A DNA stretch of 42,388 nucleotides. Source: an uncultured Bacillota bacterium. GTDB lineage: Bacteria; Bacillota_I; Bacilli_A; RF39; UBA660. Shown piece by piece: positions 32,421 to 41,322 of this stretch. The translations under genes were made by a program, and so were the position numbers. Positions within the stretch are counted from its first letter, which is position 1, and each line of letters starts with the position of its first letter. The DNA is taken from contig CAMODW010000006.1 of NCBI GenBank assembly GCA_946611635.1, positions 1-42,388 on the forward strand. Direction: 5' to 3'. The notes under the pieces were generated by a model. It saw only the letters and a program-made list of their open reading frames with translations, made no database searches and had not been told where the DNA came from.

Positions 32421-33513
32421 CTTTTTTTTCTTGTAATTTACGTTCATATAATTTTTTATTATCTTGTAATCTTTTACTATTGGGATTTAATTTTATTGTT
32501 TCTTCTATTTCTTCTATTGCTTTTTTATAATCTCCTTTATAATAGTAAGCAAGAGATAAATAATCATTTATTGTTCCATCAAAACTTGATGAGTCATTTA
32601 TAATTCCTGGATTTTTAGTTTTAATACTTAAAGCTTTATTACCCATTTCAATAGCCTTATCAAAGTCTTTTTTATAATAGTAAATTATCATTAATTCTAC
32701 ATATATATCTCTATTTTTAGGCAACTCATCAACAGATAGATTCGCCCATATTCTTGCTTTATCATATTCTTCTAATAGACGATAACTTTTGGCTAAATAG
32801 TATAATATTTTAGCTCTTTCTGGGCGGTATCTTAGATTTTTGATATTTAAATATTGACGACATATCCTTATGGCATCTTCGTATCTACCTTTATTTAAAT
32901 ATTCTCTCGCAAGTAAATAAGTATTTCTTGTATCATCAGGACAATCTCTTACTCTTTCTTCTAACAAATCTAAATAAAAAGCACGTGATTTATTGTGATC
33001 TGGTTTATGAATTATTTTTAATTCATCATTTTCTATTTTATGATAATTATCTCCTGTATATTCTAATACTTCATGTATAGGATATTTCCATTTAAAATTA
33101 TGACGAGAATGAATATGATCATTATAGAAAGTTATAATTGGATTATTATTTTCATCAACAGTATATAGATATTCATATTTCATTTGGCAAGTATCTTTTT
33201 GCCAATTCTTTCTTATTATTTCTGAAAAACCAGGTTGAATAATATCATCTAAATCTAAACATATGCATACATCTATATCTTCTGGGACAAATTTTAAAGA
33301 ATCGTTACGAGCTTTATCAAAATGAAATTTTTTATATGTTCTTTTATGAACTATTGCTCCTCTTTTTTTAAATAGTTCTATAGTATTATCGGTTGATCCT
33401 GTATCTAATATATATACTTTATCTATTTCATTTTCTAAGGAATCCATAAATCTATTTACAAACTTAGATTCGTTTTTACATATTGCATACACACACATTT
33501 TTATGTCTTTCAT
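32404..33513 (-). CDS. GT2-family glycosyltransferase with C-terminal TPR repeats
   Basis: The proposed 369-residue product starts at ATG 33511-33513 (MKDIKMCVYAICKNES); the frame is open to an ATG at 33570, but those 19 residues are a poor match to the family and have no Shine-Dalgarno. The GT-A domain (1-190) has ICKNE (near 10), LDTGSTDNT (near 36), and CLDLDD (near 90, equivalent to the DxD metal motif). TPR-like helices fill about 190-360 (YYLAKSYRLLEEYDKARIW, then AYYYKGDYKKAIEEIEE). It would transfer a sugar to protein or another acceptor; the acceptor is unknown. It sits alone between essC and the T7SS substrate operon, each side with a terminator. Confidence 0.82.
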   Translation of the reverse strand: MKDIKMCVYAICKNESKFVNRFMDSLENEIDKVYILDTGSTDNTIELFKKRGAIVHKRTYKKFHFDKARNDSLKFVPEDIDVCICLDLDDIIQPGFSEIIRKNWQKDTCQMKYEYLYTVDENNNPIITFYNDHIHSRHNFKWKYPIHEVLEYTGDNYHKIENDELKIIHKPDHNKSRAFYLDLLEERVRDCPDDTRNTYLLAREYLNKGRYEDAIRICRQYLNIKNLRYRPERAKILYYLAKSYRLLEEYDKARIWANLSVDELPKNRDIYVELMIIYYYKKDFDKAIEMGNKALSIKTKNPGIINDSSSFDGTINDYLSLAYYYKGDYKKAIEEIEETIKLNPNSKRLQDNKKLYERKLQEKKEEEHQ

Positions 33514-33570
33514 AATAATCACTATATGTATAATAACACTTTTTATATATGAATTGATATATTTATTCAT

Positions 33571-33601
33571 AAAAAAACTGTTAAATAGTTTTAACAGTTT
33601 T
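33571..33601 (-). terminator. Intrinsic terminator of essC
   Basis: An 11-bp perfect stem (33576-33586 with 33591-33601) with a 4-base loop is followed on the minus strand by Ts. It overlaps the stop codon of essC. Confidence 0.88.
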
Positions 33602-36600
33602 ATAATGTTTCATATTCTTCTTCATCACCAACATCAGTAATAGTTTTAATCAATACTGTTGTTGATCCATCTACGTAGTAACCAAAATCATCGGTAATTT
33701 TAGCAGATAGAGCTCTGGTACTTAGAGTAGATTTAAGAGTAAATTGAGTACCAAGTCCATTTCCTATCCATACACCTCTAGTACCATTGAATAGTGTTTT
33801 ATACCAGCTTTCAAATTCTTGCTTCTTAAGATTATCAACTGCATCTATAAATACGAAATAAACTTTTGGCATAGCTTTAATCTTATTAATCACATCAACA
33901 AATGCACTATTAAATTCAGTACCTAATAATGATTTAAATTTTTCAATACCAATAATAACACATACATATTGACCATATGAAGAAATAGCATTTTCATCAA
34001 ATCCGCCTTTTTCAAAATCTTCATACATTTTAGAAATCAATTCTGAGAATGTTTTGAAATTAACTGGGATATTACTATCATAATATGATACTTCTGATGA
34101 ATATGTACTAAATTCTTTCTCAGTATCAAAGACATAAACATTTTTACTTAGAACATTGGCAAATTGTTTTATCATCATGTTAGAAAAGGCTTTTAAACTA
34201 GATAGTTCTAGAGATGTAATAAAGTGTCCCATATTCTTAGTAATATCAATTGTTCTAACATTAAGTGATTCTTTTTCGATACCAAGAGGGAATGATTGTA
34301 AACCATTTGATGCTACTGAGCATTCTGATATTGTAACAACTTCTGGTAATACTGGAATCTTTGGTGCCATTACTTTATACTTACTTGCTATTTCTTTAAT
34401 TTTTTCAGCAACAAAAGCATTTAAGTTTTCTTTTTCAGTAGGTACAGCACTTTGGAATTCGTAAATATCATCTAAATGACATAAGCCTCGACCTGATATA
34501 TTAGCTGGAACTAGTTTAGTTCTACCTAATAATGCTGAGTAATCATATCTATCAGCCATTTGTAATGTTAAATGGTTAGGTAAGTATTGAGCTAATTTAC
34601 TTCTAATACCATTAGATGATGAGCAAGTAAACATGAAATACACTCCATATTTTTGACAATCACGAGTTAAAGTAACTAATATATCAAATAAGGTATCACC
34701 ATAGTTTTCATTAAATAGTTCAAAACCATTTATTATAACTATTACATTAGGAAGTATTTTTCCACTACTCTTACAATAAGAAATGTAATCTCCACCATAA
34801 TCAGCAAATTCTTTTTTTCTATTTTCTATAGTAGTAGAAATTAGTTTAAATAAATTCATAACTTTATCTGTATCATTTTGAAGTACTACATCACCTACTT
34901 GTGGTGCTTTACGATACATTCTTAATGTCTCAGAACCAAAGTCTAGTAAATACATATTTAATTCTTCGGGACGATATGTAGTAATACATGAATAGACAAA
35001 ACTATTAATAAGTTCTTCTTTACCACTATCAGCAACACCATATATTATCCAGTTACCAGCTTTTGTAACAGGTAATGTTAATAGACCTTGTAACTGTTTA
35101 TCTGGAGCGTCATATTCACCTATTACTGGATTAATATCACAATCAACCTTTTTATACTCATATTTTTCTTTTAAACCATCAACATAAATGATTGGAGGTA
35201 AGGCATTAAGCCACAATTGTTTAACATGAATATCTTCTTTTTTAGCAACTTCTACAAGATATTTCATTATATTAGGAAGTTCTTCTCCTTTTAATACACC
35301 TGTAGAACTATTTTTACCATCATCTACTGTTTTAAATGGAACACCTATATAGTTAACAAATGCTATTGAATTATCAACTTTCTTCTTACGAACATCTGAT
35401 TCATAATATGGGGCTCCTGTCCAAGCAGATTGTCCTAATGCAAAGTATTCATCATAACCTACTTGCAAGAAGAAACGACCAGTTTCTTTTATTGAGGCAG
35501 CATCGGGTCTTTTGATCATTTCTTGACTATCTGATCTATCTTGAACTTTTAAACATATTTTAAACTTAGAGTTTGACCAAATTTGATCATTAACAACTCC
35601 TGATGGTTTTTGAGTAGCTAGAATTAAATGAACACCAAGCGAACGACCAATACGAGCAGTTGATATAAGTTCATCCATAAAATCTGGTTGTTGAGCTTTT
35701 AATTCGGCAAACTCATCAGAGATAATAAACAAATGAGAAATAGGCTTGTCTACTTGACCATTTCGATAGTATCTTTGATATTTATAAATATCTATAGTAG
35801 ATTCTCCTACTGCATCACGAGCTTTATTAAATTCTGCTTGACGACGTTTTAATTCACTTTGTAATGATGCTAAAGAACGATTTATTTCGTTAACATCTAA
35901 GTTTGTAATAGTACCGGCTAAGTGTGGTAGTTTTAAACCAGTTTCTCTATTTTCAAAAGCACCAGCTAATCCACCACCTTTGTAGTCGATCAAAACAAAT
36001 TGTACTTCATCAGGATGATAATTAACAGCCATACTTAGAATAAATGTTATTATAAATTCTGATTTACCTGAACCAGTCATACCAGCAATTAAGCCATGTG
36101 GTCCATGATATTTTTCATGCAAATCTAATTTAAATAAGTCTCCATATTCATTAACACCAATTGGAGCTGCTAATGAATTTATTGGATTGTTTTCTTTCCA
36201 CCTATTTAAAGCATTTAATTGGGTAACATTTGATACATTGTACATTTCAAGAAAAGTATATGTATTTGGTAAAACGTATTTACCTCCATTAAGAGGAATA
36301 GGTATATTGGACAAAACATAAGCATATTTTTCTAATGATCCAAACATAAAGTCAGGTATAAAATTAATTTTCTTATCATCAATTAATACTTTTTCAAATA
36401 CTCCACCACTTTTTTCATCTACAGATATAAAATGTTCTACTTCATTTGGTAAAGAATTTAGTCTATCAGTACATATAATCAAACTAATTCCAAAGTAGTT
36501 TTCTGATTCAATTATATTTCTTATTATACTAACATTACGTACAGAATCTATATCATCTGTTATAATTACATAACGGCATGATAATTTTGGAGTTTCTTTA

Positions 36601-38255
36601 TTGGAACTAACTCCACTTTTGTTTTCATTACCTTCTTCTTTTAACATAGCTATTAATTCTTCAAGATATGAACTTATTTGAGCTATATCATCACTATTAG
36701 TACCAAAGAATCTTATTGTTTTATTCTCATCCCAAAAATATGGAGAATCAATTAAGTCTTTCCAAAATTTAGTGTTTCTATCGTTAGTAAAGACAGCTAT
36801 TTTTAAAGTATCATACCCATGAAATGCCATCATTTGTAGTAATAAACCTTTTAAGAAAGGATTTAGGACATTTTTAGAACCTATTAAGCCAGTAACGTAT
36901 TTTTCTTGAAAAGAATAAGTAACTGGGACATTAACTAACATTTTTGTTTCTTTTTCTAAATCTCTTAAATATCCCATTAAATTATCTTCATCTTCCATTG
37001 AGAAGTGTTCAGCTGGATAATTTACTTTAAAGAATGGTGGTATTGAACCTATACCTAATCTTAAAGATAAAAAATCATAATCATCTAAATTCTTTTCCCA
37101 TAGGTTACGTTTTTTGTAAAGAATTATATCTCCTACTTCTTTTAACGGTATATATTTTTCAATTAGTATTTGTTGCTCTCTTCGCATTTCAATTAAGAAT
37201 TCTTCTCTTTTTCTATCAACATAAGCACTATATGTAGCTTGTCTTTTTCTTTCATATACTTTCTTTTGGTGTTTAGTATATATTTTAGTTGCTTGAGGTA
37301 ATATAAGCATAGTTAATAACATTACAAGAGCAGTTAATAAACTTGGCCATGCTTGTTTTAATGGAACACTCCCATTAAATACTGTTACTAGTGTTGTTAC
37401 ACCAGTAGTTACAGATGTCATACCTGTCATTAACATAGTACCCATTTGTAAAATAGCTGGCATTTCTTCTTTATTTGGGGCATTTGGAGGTGGATCTATT
37501 ACTAATGTTTTTTCTTCTATTCTTTCATCAAAACGAGGAGGTTTTAGGAAGTAATCTTCTTTAGAATACATTTCTATTTGAGGATCTGGTTCTTTAGGTA
37601 TTTTAGAATAATCTAAACTAGGAGCTATTCTAGTAGTAAAGAATTTCGCATCATATTTAACTAATTTATTAGGATTATTCATATAAAAAATATCTCTAAT
37701 TAAAGATAGTTTAAAACCAAGGATAAAGATAGTATCTCCGTATTCTAGTTCTTCTGCTTCGGTTAATACTCCATTTACATACATTGGAATTTGGGGATTT
37801 AGATTAAAAATAGTATAAACTCCATCTTGATAAATAAGTTTCAATTGATTTCTAGCAAAACCATTTTGTTCATAAGAAATAATATTATTGAAAGCCGCTG
37901 TGTAATCTTTAGCAACATTATTTCCAATATACCAACTACTATTATTTTCTAATGTTATATTTAATTGAATGGCATTTTCATCATAGATAGGACAAACATA
38001 TATTACATATGATTTACCTGTTGTTGTATTTTTTATAGTATAAAATTTTTCTTCTTCAATATGGACATCTGTTAGAGGGTTGCCGTTTCTAAATATTTTC
38101 ATATCACTATTACTTTTTAGAACCCAAGCACCATCAATTGCTTCTATATTAACTAGGTTTTCTTTTTCAGAATTTACTACCCAGTAGTTTCCATATATTT
38201 CACTTGGCAAGATTAATTCAACCAATTTAGATTCATCCATTAATACTACTTTCAT
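33600..38255 (-). CDS. essC: Type VIIb secretion ATPase EssC
   Basis: EssC is the membrane motor that recognises and exports WXG100-type substrates. The 1551-residue protein has two N-terminal FHA-like domains (about 1-90 and 95-205), two transmembrane segments near 270-325, a degenerate D0 region (about 430-660) and three FtsK/SpoIIIE-type ATPase domains. The first has a full Walker A (GMTGSGKSEF near 722) and Walker B (VLIDYKGGG near 750). The second has YGVADSGKEEL near 1070, a weaker P-loop with Glu instead of Ser/Thr. The third (from about 1340) lacks a P-loop, as in other EssC proteins. It has its own promoter and terminator. Confidence 0.97.
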   Translation of the reverse strand: MKVVLMDESKLVELILPSEIYGNYWVVNSEKENLVNIEAIDGAWVLKSNSDMKIFRNGNPLTDVHIEEEKFYTIKNTTTGKSYVIYVCPIYDENAIQLNITLENNSSWYIGNNVAKDYTAAFNNIISYEQNGFARNQLKLIYQDGVYTIFNLNPQIPMYVNGVLTEAEELEYGDTIFILGFKLSLIRDIFYMNNPNKLVKYDAKFFTTRIAPSLDYSKIPKEPDPQIEMYSKEDYFLKPPRFDERIEEKTLVIDPPPNAPNKEEMPAILQMGTMLMTGMTSVTTGVTTLVTVFNGSVPLKQAWPSLLTALVMLLTMLILPQATKIYTKHQKKVYERKRQATYSAYVDRKREEFLIEMRREQQILIEKYIPLKEVGDIILYKKRNLWEKNLDDYDFLSLRLGIGSIPPFFKVNYPAEHFSMEDEDNLMGYLRDLEKETKMLVNVPVTYSFQEKYVTGLIGSKNVLNPFLKGLLLQMMAFHGYDTLKIAVFTNDRNTKFWKDLIDSPYFWDENKTIRFFGTNSDDIAQISSYLEELIAMLKEEGNENKSGVSSNKETPKLSCRYVIITDDIDSVRNVSIIRNIIESENYFGISLIICTDRLNSLPNEVEHFISVDEKSGGVFEKVLIDDKKINFIPDFMFGSLEKYAYVLSNIPIPLNGGKYVLPNTYTFLEMYNVSNVTQLNALNRWKENNPINSLAAPIGVNEYGDLFKLDLHEKYHGPHGLIAGMTGSGKSEFIITFILSMAVNYHPDEVQFVLIDYKGGGLAGAFENRETGLKLPHLAGTITNLDVNEINRSLASLQSELKRRQAEFNKARDAVGESTIDIYKYQRYYRNGQVDKPISHLFIISDEFAELKAQQPDFMDELISTARIGRSLGVHLILATQKPSGVVNDQIWSNSKFKICLKVQDRSDSQEMIKRPDAASIKETGRFFLQVGYDEYFALGQSAWTGAPYYESDVRKKKVDNSIAFVNYIGVPFKTVDDGKNSSTGVLKGEELPNIMKYLVEVAKKEDIHVKQLWLNALPPIIYVDGLKEKYEYKKVDCDINPVIGEYDAPDKQLQGLLTLPVTKAGNWIIYGVADSGKEELINSFVYSCITTYRPEELNMYLLDFGSETLRMYRKAPQVGDVVLQNDTDKVMNLFKLISTTIENRKKEFADYGGDYISYCKSSGKILPNVIVIINGFELFNENYGDTLFDILVTLTRDCQKYGVYFMFTCSSSNGIRSKLAQYLPNHLTLQMADRYDYSALLGRTKLVPANISGRGLCHLDDIYEFQSAVPTEKENLNAFVAEKIKEIASKYKVMAPKIPVLPEVVTISECSVASNGLQSFPLGIEKESLNVRTIDITKNMGHFITSLELSSLKAFSNMMIKQFANVLSKNVYVFDTEKEFSTYSSEVSYYDSNIPVNFKTFSELISKMYEDFEKGGFDENAISSYGQYVCVIIGIEKFKSLLGTEFNSAFVDVINKIKAMPKVYFVFIDAVDNLKKQEFESWYKTLFNGTRGVWIGNGLGTQFTLKSTLSTRALSAKITDDFGYYVDGSTTVLIKTITDVGDEEEYETL

Positions 38256-38282
38256 CTAGGCCACTTCCCTTATTATATAAAA

Positions 38283-38311
38283 ATTATATCTTAATTAAGG
38301 TTCATTTACAA
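38283..38311 (-). promoter_or_regulatory. Promoter of essC
   Basis: On the minus strand TTGTAA (38306-38311) and TATAAT (38283-38288) are 17 bases apart. It gives a leader of about 20 bases before the essC ATG, with the Shine-Dalgarno in AAGGGAAGTGG. Confidence 0.7.
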
Positions 38312-38398
38312 TAGCAAAAGAGTTATTATACTTTTCTATTCTTTTAATCTTAGTATCGATTCTTCACCTTAAAAAGATATAAATTATTAAAGTATTAT

Positions 38399-38426
38399 TT
38401 GAAATATTATTATAAAGTTTTATAAT
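38399..38426 (+). promoter_or_regulatory. Divergent promoter of the kinase-like gene
   Basis: On the plus strand TTGAAA (38399-38404) and TATAAT (38421-38426) are separated by 16 bases. It faces away from the essC promoter across about 90 bases, so the two promoters could share a regulator binding between them. Confidence 0.65.
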
Positions 38427-38457
38427 ATAGACACTTTCTATTTGGGGGAACTTAATA

Positions 38458-39462
38458 ATGGAATATAAATTTTTAATGGATAATGCAGAAAAATCATGTA
38501 AAATGTATGATTATGAGACTTTATTTAATAAAGGAAAGATACTTCCTTATAAAATAAGGCTTAATTATTATTATAAAATAAGATGTATCTTAGATAATGT
38601 TGAATATAAAGAAGTATTAGCTTTGCTTAAATACGAAGATGATTTTTTAAAATTATTAATTAGTCATAACGAATTAGATTATCTAATAAAAAATATTAAA
38701 GATATAGTAAGATATCATAAATTGAATGATATTGTTTTAGCTTATATTAAGCAAAATATCGATTCTATTCCTAATACATTATTAGAAGAAATAACACTAG
38801 TTATAATTAAGAGTTTGACAGAAAGTGCTTCTATATATAGTAATTATAATATTGAACCACTTAGGAATTTATTATTGAAAGCAGCTAACGAACAAGGGTT
38901 ATCTATATTAGATATAAAATATGTTGGTGCTGGTGGTTTTGCTAAAGTATATCGTTTAGGTGAAAAAGCAATTAAAATTGGTTATACAAGAAGATGCCCT
39001 AGTATTCCTGATAATAGAAGATTATTAATTCCTGATTTTAAAGGTTATATAGAAAAAGAATATGTTGAAGTAACTGATTATTTAGAAACATCAAAAGATA
39101 TAAGCGAAGAAGAAGCTTATCAAGTATATAAAGAATTAAGAGATATGGGTATAGTATGGATAGATCCTTATGAACATAATTTAGCGCGTGTTACTGAAAA
39201 TGTATTAAATAATATTAAAGAAAGAAGAAAGAAAGGAAATATAAAAGGTGTTACACCAAATGATAACTCCTCATTTTGGGACGAATTAAAAGTTGGTGAT
39301 CTTGTTATTATTGATTTAGATCATATGTTTTATGAACATGAAACTGAAACAATAGAATATGAGATAGAAAAACTATCAGAAGCTACAAAAGGTAGAGTTG
39401 AAAAGTTTAATAATAGATATCTTAGAGAGAAAAATATTCAAGTTCTTTCTAAAAAGAAATAG
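38458..39462 (+). CDS. Atypical protein-kinase-fold protein of unknown function
   Basis: The 334-residue protein has a helical N-terminal domain (about 1-150), then a kinase-like half. GAGGFAKVYRLG (about 159-170) resembles the glycine loop, EKAIKIG the ATP lysine, IDPYEHN (about 236-242) the catalytic loop D-x4-N spacing, and VIIDLDH (about 283-289) the DFG-equivalent metal motif. No transmembrane segment or signal peptide is present. The substrate is unknown, and the family is not a standard Hanks kinase. It is transcribed divergently from essC with a good Shine-Dalgarno (GGGGG, 9 bases from ATG), which suggests, but does not show, a link to the T7SS. Confidence 0.8.
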   Translation: MEYKFLMDNAEKSCKMYDYETLFNKGKILPYKIRLNYYYKIRCILDNVEYKEVLALLKYEDDFLKLLISHNELDYLIKNIKDIVRYHKLNDIVLAYIKQNIDSIPNTLLEEITLVIIKSLTESASIYSNYNIEPLRNLLLKAANEQGLSILDIKYVGAGGFAKVYRLGEKAIKIGYTRRCPSIPDNRRLLIPDFKGYIEKEYVEVTDYLETSKDISEEEAYQVYKELRDMGIVWIDPYEHNLARVTENVLNNIKERRKKGNIKGVTPNDNSSFWDELKVGDLVIIDLDHMFYEHETETIEYEIEKLSEATKGRVEKFNNRYLREKNIQVLSKKK

Positions 39463-39568
39463 TATTTTCGTTTACTTTTAGAAAAACTATAGTAGTATAA
39501 ACGCACATGGAGGGATAAAAGTAAAGAATAATGAAACATGGTATGAAATTCCTGTTACTACAATTTCT

Positions 39569-39913
39569 ATGAATGGATTTACAGGTTCAAAGAAAGCAGA
39601 TGGTTCGTGGAAAGATACAGCTTTTATACTTAAAAGGACAAGCGTTGAAAGAATTTCTTGTTTCAATGGTTTATTTTATAGCGAAGATGGTAAAGCTCTT
39701 TTAATAGATAACGGTGAAGTTAGTAAGTATATTTCTTTATCATTATTTCCTGCATATTATTCTATATATCAGGATTTGGTTAAAAGTCATGCTGATGAAA
39801 ATGCACTATTTGACTTTTTTAAGATGATAAAAGAAGAAACTGAATTTACAGTTATACAAGAAACTGATCTACAAGGAACTCATTTGGATTGTTCAAGAAG
39901 CATTAAATTATAA
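39569..39913 (+). CDS. Small protein of unknown function, start codon uncertain
   Basis: The frame from this ATG gives 114 residues with no recognised family, signal or membrane segment. No Shine-Dalgarno precedes it. The frame is open upstream to 39482 and reads as protein (KNNETWYEIPVTTIS) but lacks a normal start codon. A perfect GGAGG at 39509-39513 lies 7 bases before GTA (39521-39523), one base from GTG. The ancestral start was probably there, adding 16 residues. Either the start was lost by mutation or a non-standard codon is used. It follows the kinase-like gene by about 105 bases and ends in a bidirectional terminator. Confidence 0.65.
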   Translation: MNGFTGSKKADGSWKDTAFILKRTSVERISCFNGLFYSEDGKALLIDNGEVSKYISLSLFPAYYSIYQDLVKSHADENALFDFFKMIKEETEFTVIQETDLQGTHLDCSRSIKL

Positions 39914-39925
39914 TTGATAGTATTT

Positions 39926-39960
39926 AAAAACTTCTATAAATAATTTATAGAAGTTTTTTA
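39926..39960 (+). terminator. Bidirectional terminator between convergent genes
   Basis: Perfect 16-bp arms (39926-39941 and 39943-39958) form a long hairpin with A-rich left and T-rich right flanks, so it ends transcription on both strands: the plus-strand gene at 39569-39913 and the minus-strand gene ending at 39972. Confidence 0.88.
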
Positions 39961-39971
39961 TTTAGTTAATA

Positions 39972-40292
39972 TTACTTTTTAGTATGTGATGATATTTCTA
40001 TTTCTATAGTTGATTTTAAAGATATTCCAGGAGGTAATACTAATCTTTCTTTTGGAACAAGTGAATAAAAAATTGGGTCTGTTTCACTGCTCTGGGATGA
40101 TTCTTCATAAACAATACCTTCATTAGAACTTTTAATAGCTCTTAAAATAGCAATTTTATTTACATTATTTTCATCATCCATAATATGAAGGGCTTTTAAA
40201 GTAAGCTTTTCATTTCCTTCATTAGAGATTGCAAGGCAAAAATCGTTTACATCTAGTTTTTCTATATATCTTTCTTCTCGCATTTTATCCAT
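39972..40292 (-). CDS. Small protein of unknown function
   Basis: The 106-residue acidic protein is not recognised. It has no signal peptide or membrane segment. The middle (KLTLKALHIMDDENN) and end (PPGISLKSTIEIEIS) have a beta-strand-like pattern. A second in-frame ATG at 40281-40283 is a possible start; neither has a strong Shine-Dalgarno. It stands alone between two terminators. Confidence 0.65.
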   Translation of the reverse strand: MDKMREERYIEKLDVNDFCLAISNEGNEKLTLKALHIMDDENNVNKIAILRAIKSSNEGIVYEESSQSSETDPIFYSLVPKERLVLPPGISLKSTIEIEISSHTKK

Positions 40293-40316
40293 CTTCTCTC
40301 GTTCTTTCTATGAGTA

Positions 40317-40325
40317 ATTATAACA
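40317..40325 (-). promoter_or_regulatory. Extended -10 promoter element
   Basis: TGTTATAAT on the minus strand, a perfect -10 with the TGn extension, placed 25 bases before the gene at 39972-40292. The -35 region falls in the T run of the terminator at 40337-40370 and is poor. Confidence 0.45.
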
Positions 40326-40336
40326 TATCTTTTTTT

Positions 40337-40370
40337 AAAAAAAAGAATTATAAATAAAACTTATAATTCT
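40337..40370 (-). terminator. Intrinsic terminator of the DUF362 gene
   Basis: A 10-bp stem (40344-40353 with 40361-40370) with a 7-base loop is followed on the minus strand by seven Ts. It overlaps the stop codon region. Confidence 0.85.
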
Positions 40371-41262
40371 AATCTATATTTATTAGTTCGTAATCTGTTG
40401 TACCTAGGCCTAGAGATTCAGCATATTCTGTAATATGTCTACCTTTTCTAGTATCAATTCTTTCTTGGATAGCTTTAGTGCCCTCTTCATGAGTTGCCCA
40501 AATTGCATCAATGAACGCTTGATCGTTAGCGACAGGATCAAGTGATGCAAATATACCAATGTCTCCAATTACTGGATCTCCTTGATGAGCATCACAATCA
40601 CAATCAACTGATATAGCATTTGCAACTGTAATATAAATTATTTTTTTATTATTTTCTTTGCAATAATCTGCTACTGCAGCTGCTGCTTCAGCCATTGATT
40701 CAATAAATTCATGTTGTAAATAATTAACAGACCAACAAGTATTTGGATCTTCTGTTATACCACAAGAATGAATATAAGCTTTGCCATTACGTGAAGCGAT
40801 ACCTATAGATTGGTTTTTTAAATTAGCTCCAAAGCCTCCCATAGCATGTCCTTTACCATGAGCTAGATTAAGTATAGAATCATATTTTTCAAAACCTTTT
40901 CCTATTAAATCATATTTTAAGTGTTTTGATTTTTCAGGAACAGGTATTTTTATTTCACCAATACCATCCATTATTTCAACACCTTGACCCATATCGGTAA
41001 ATCCATGTTCCTTAGCTACTTCCATATGATCTTCTACAGTATTTCTAGCTCCTGGATAAGCTGTATTACATTCTATTATAGTTCCATTTAGTTTATCTAC
41101 TAATGGTTTAATTAAATCTGATTTTAAATAGCCTTTAGAACCTTTTTCTCCAGTAGAGACTTTTATTCCTACATTCCCTGTTAGTTCTACACCTAATGCT
41201 TCATATATTTTAATTAAACTATCAGGTGTTATTTCTTTTGTAAAGTATACTTTTGCTTTCAT
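40369..41262 (-). CDS. DUF362 domain protein
   Basis: The 297-residue protein matches the DUF362 family of uncharacterised putative iron-sulfur proteins. The recognisable blocks are GIKVSTGEKGS near 31, NTAYPGARNT near 65, LNLAHGKGHAMGGFG near 131, CGITEDPNTCW near 167 and DCDCDAHQGDPVIGDIG near 219-235. Many relatives contain a ferredoxin-like CxxCxxC insert; it is absent here, leaving only scattered cysteines (CGI, TCW, DCDCD). The function is unknown. An AGGAG Shine-Dalgarno precedes the ATG, and terminators lie on both sides, so it is monocistronic. Confidence 0.87.
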   Translation of the reverse strand: MKAKVYFTKEITPDSLIKIYEALGVELTGNVGIKVSTGEKGSKGYLKSDLIKPLVDKLNGTIIECNTAYPGARNTVEDHMEVAKEHGFTDMGQGVEIMDGIGEIKIPVPEKSKHLKYDLIGKGFEKYDSILNLAHGKGHAMGGFGANLKNQSIGIASRNGKAYIHSCGITEDPNTCWSVNYLQHEFIESMAEAAAAVADYCKENNKKIIYITVANAISVDCDCDAHQGDPVIGDIGIFASLDPVANDQAFIDAIWATHEEGTKAIQERIDTRKGRHITEYAESLGLGTTDYELINID

Positions 41263-41291
41263 ATTAATCTCCTTTTCTTTTTTATTATAAT

Positions 41292-41322
41292 AAAAAAAAA
41301 TATATTAATCTATAATATATTT
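41292..41322 (-). terminator. Intrinsic terminator of the membrane-protein gene
   Basis: A 10-bp AT-only stem (41298-41307 with 41313-41322) with a 5-base loop followed on the minus strand by a T run. All-AT stem, so moderate confidence. Confidence 0.6.

Noticed and set aside
33514-33570. N-terminal extension of the glycosyltransferase (possible signal or anchor)
   Set aside because: The 19 extra residues are weakly hydrophobic but lack a Shine-Dalgarno, and the family normally starts just before the CKNE motif.
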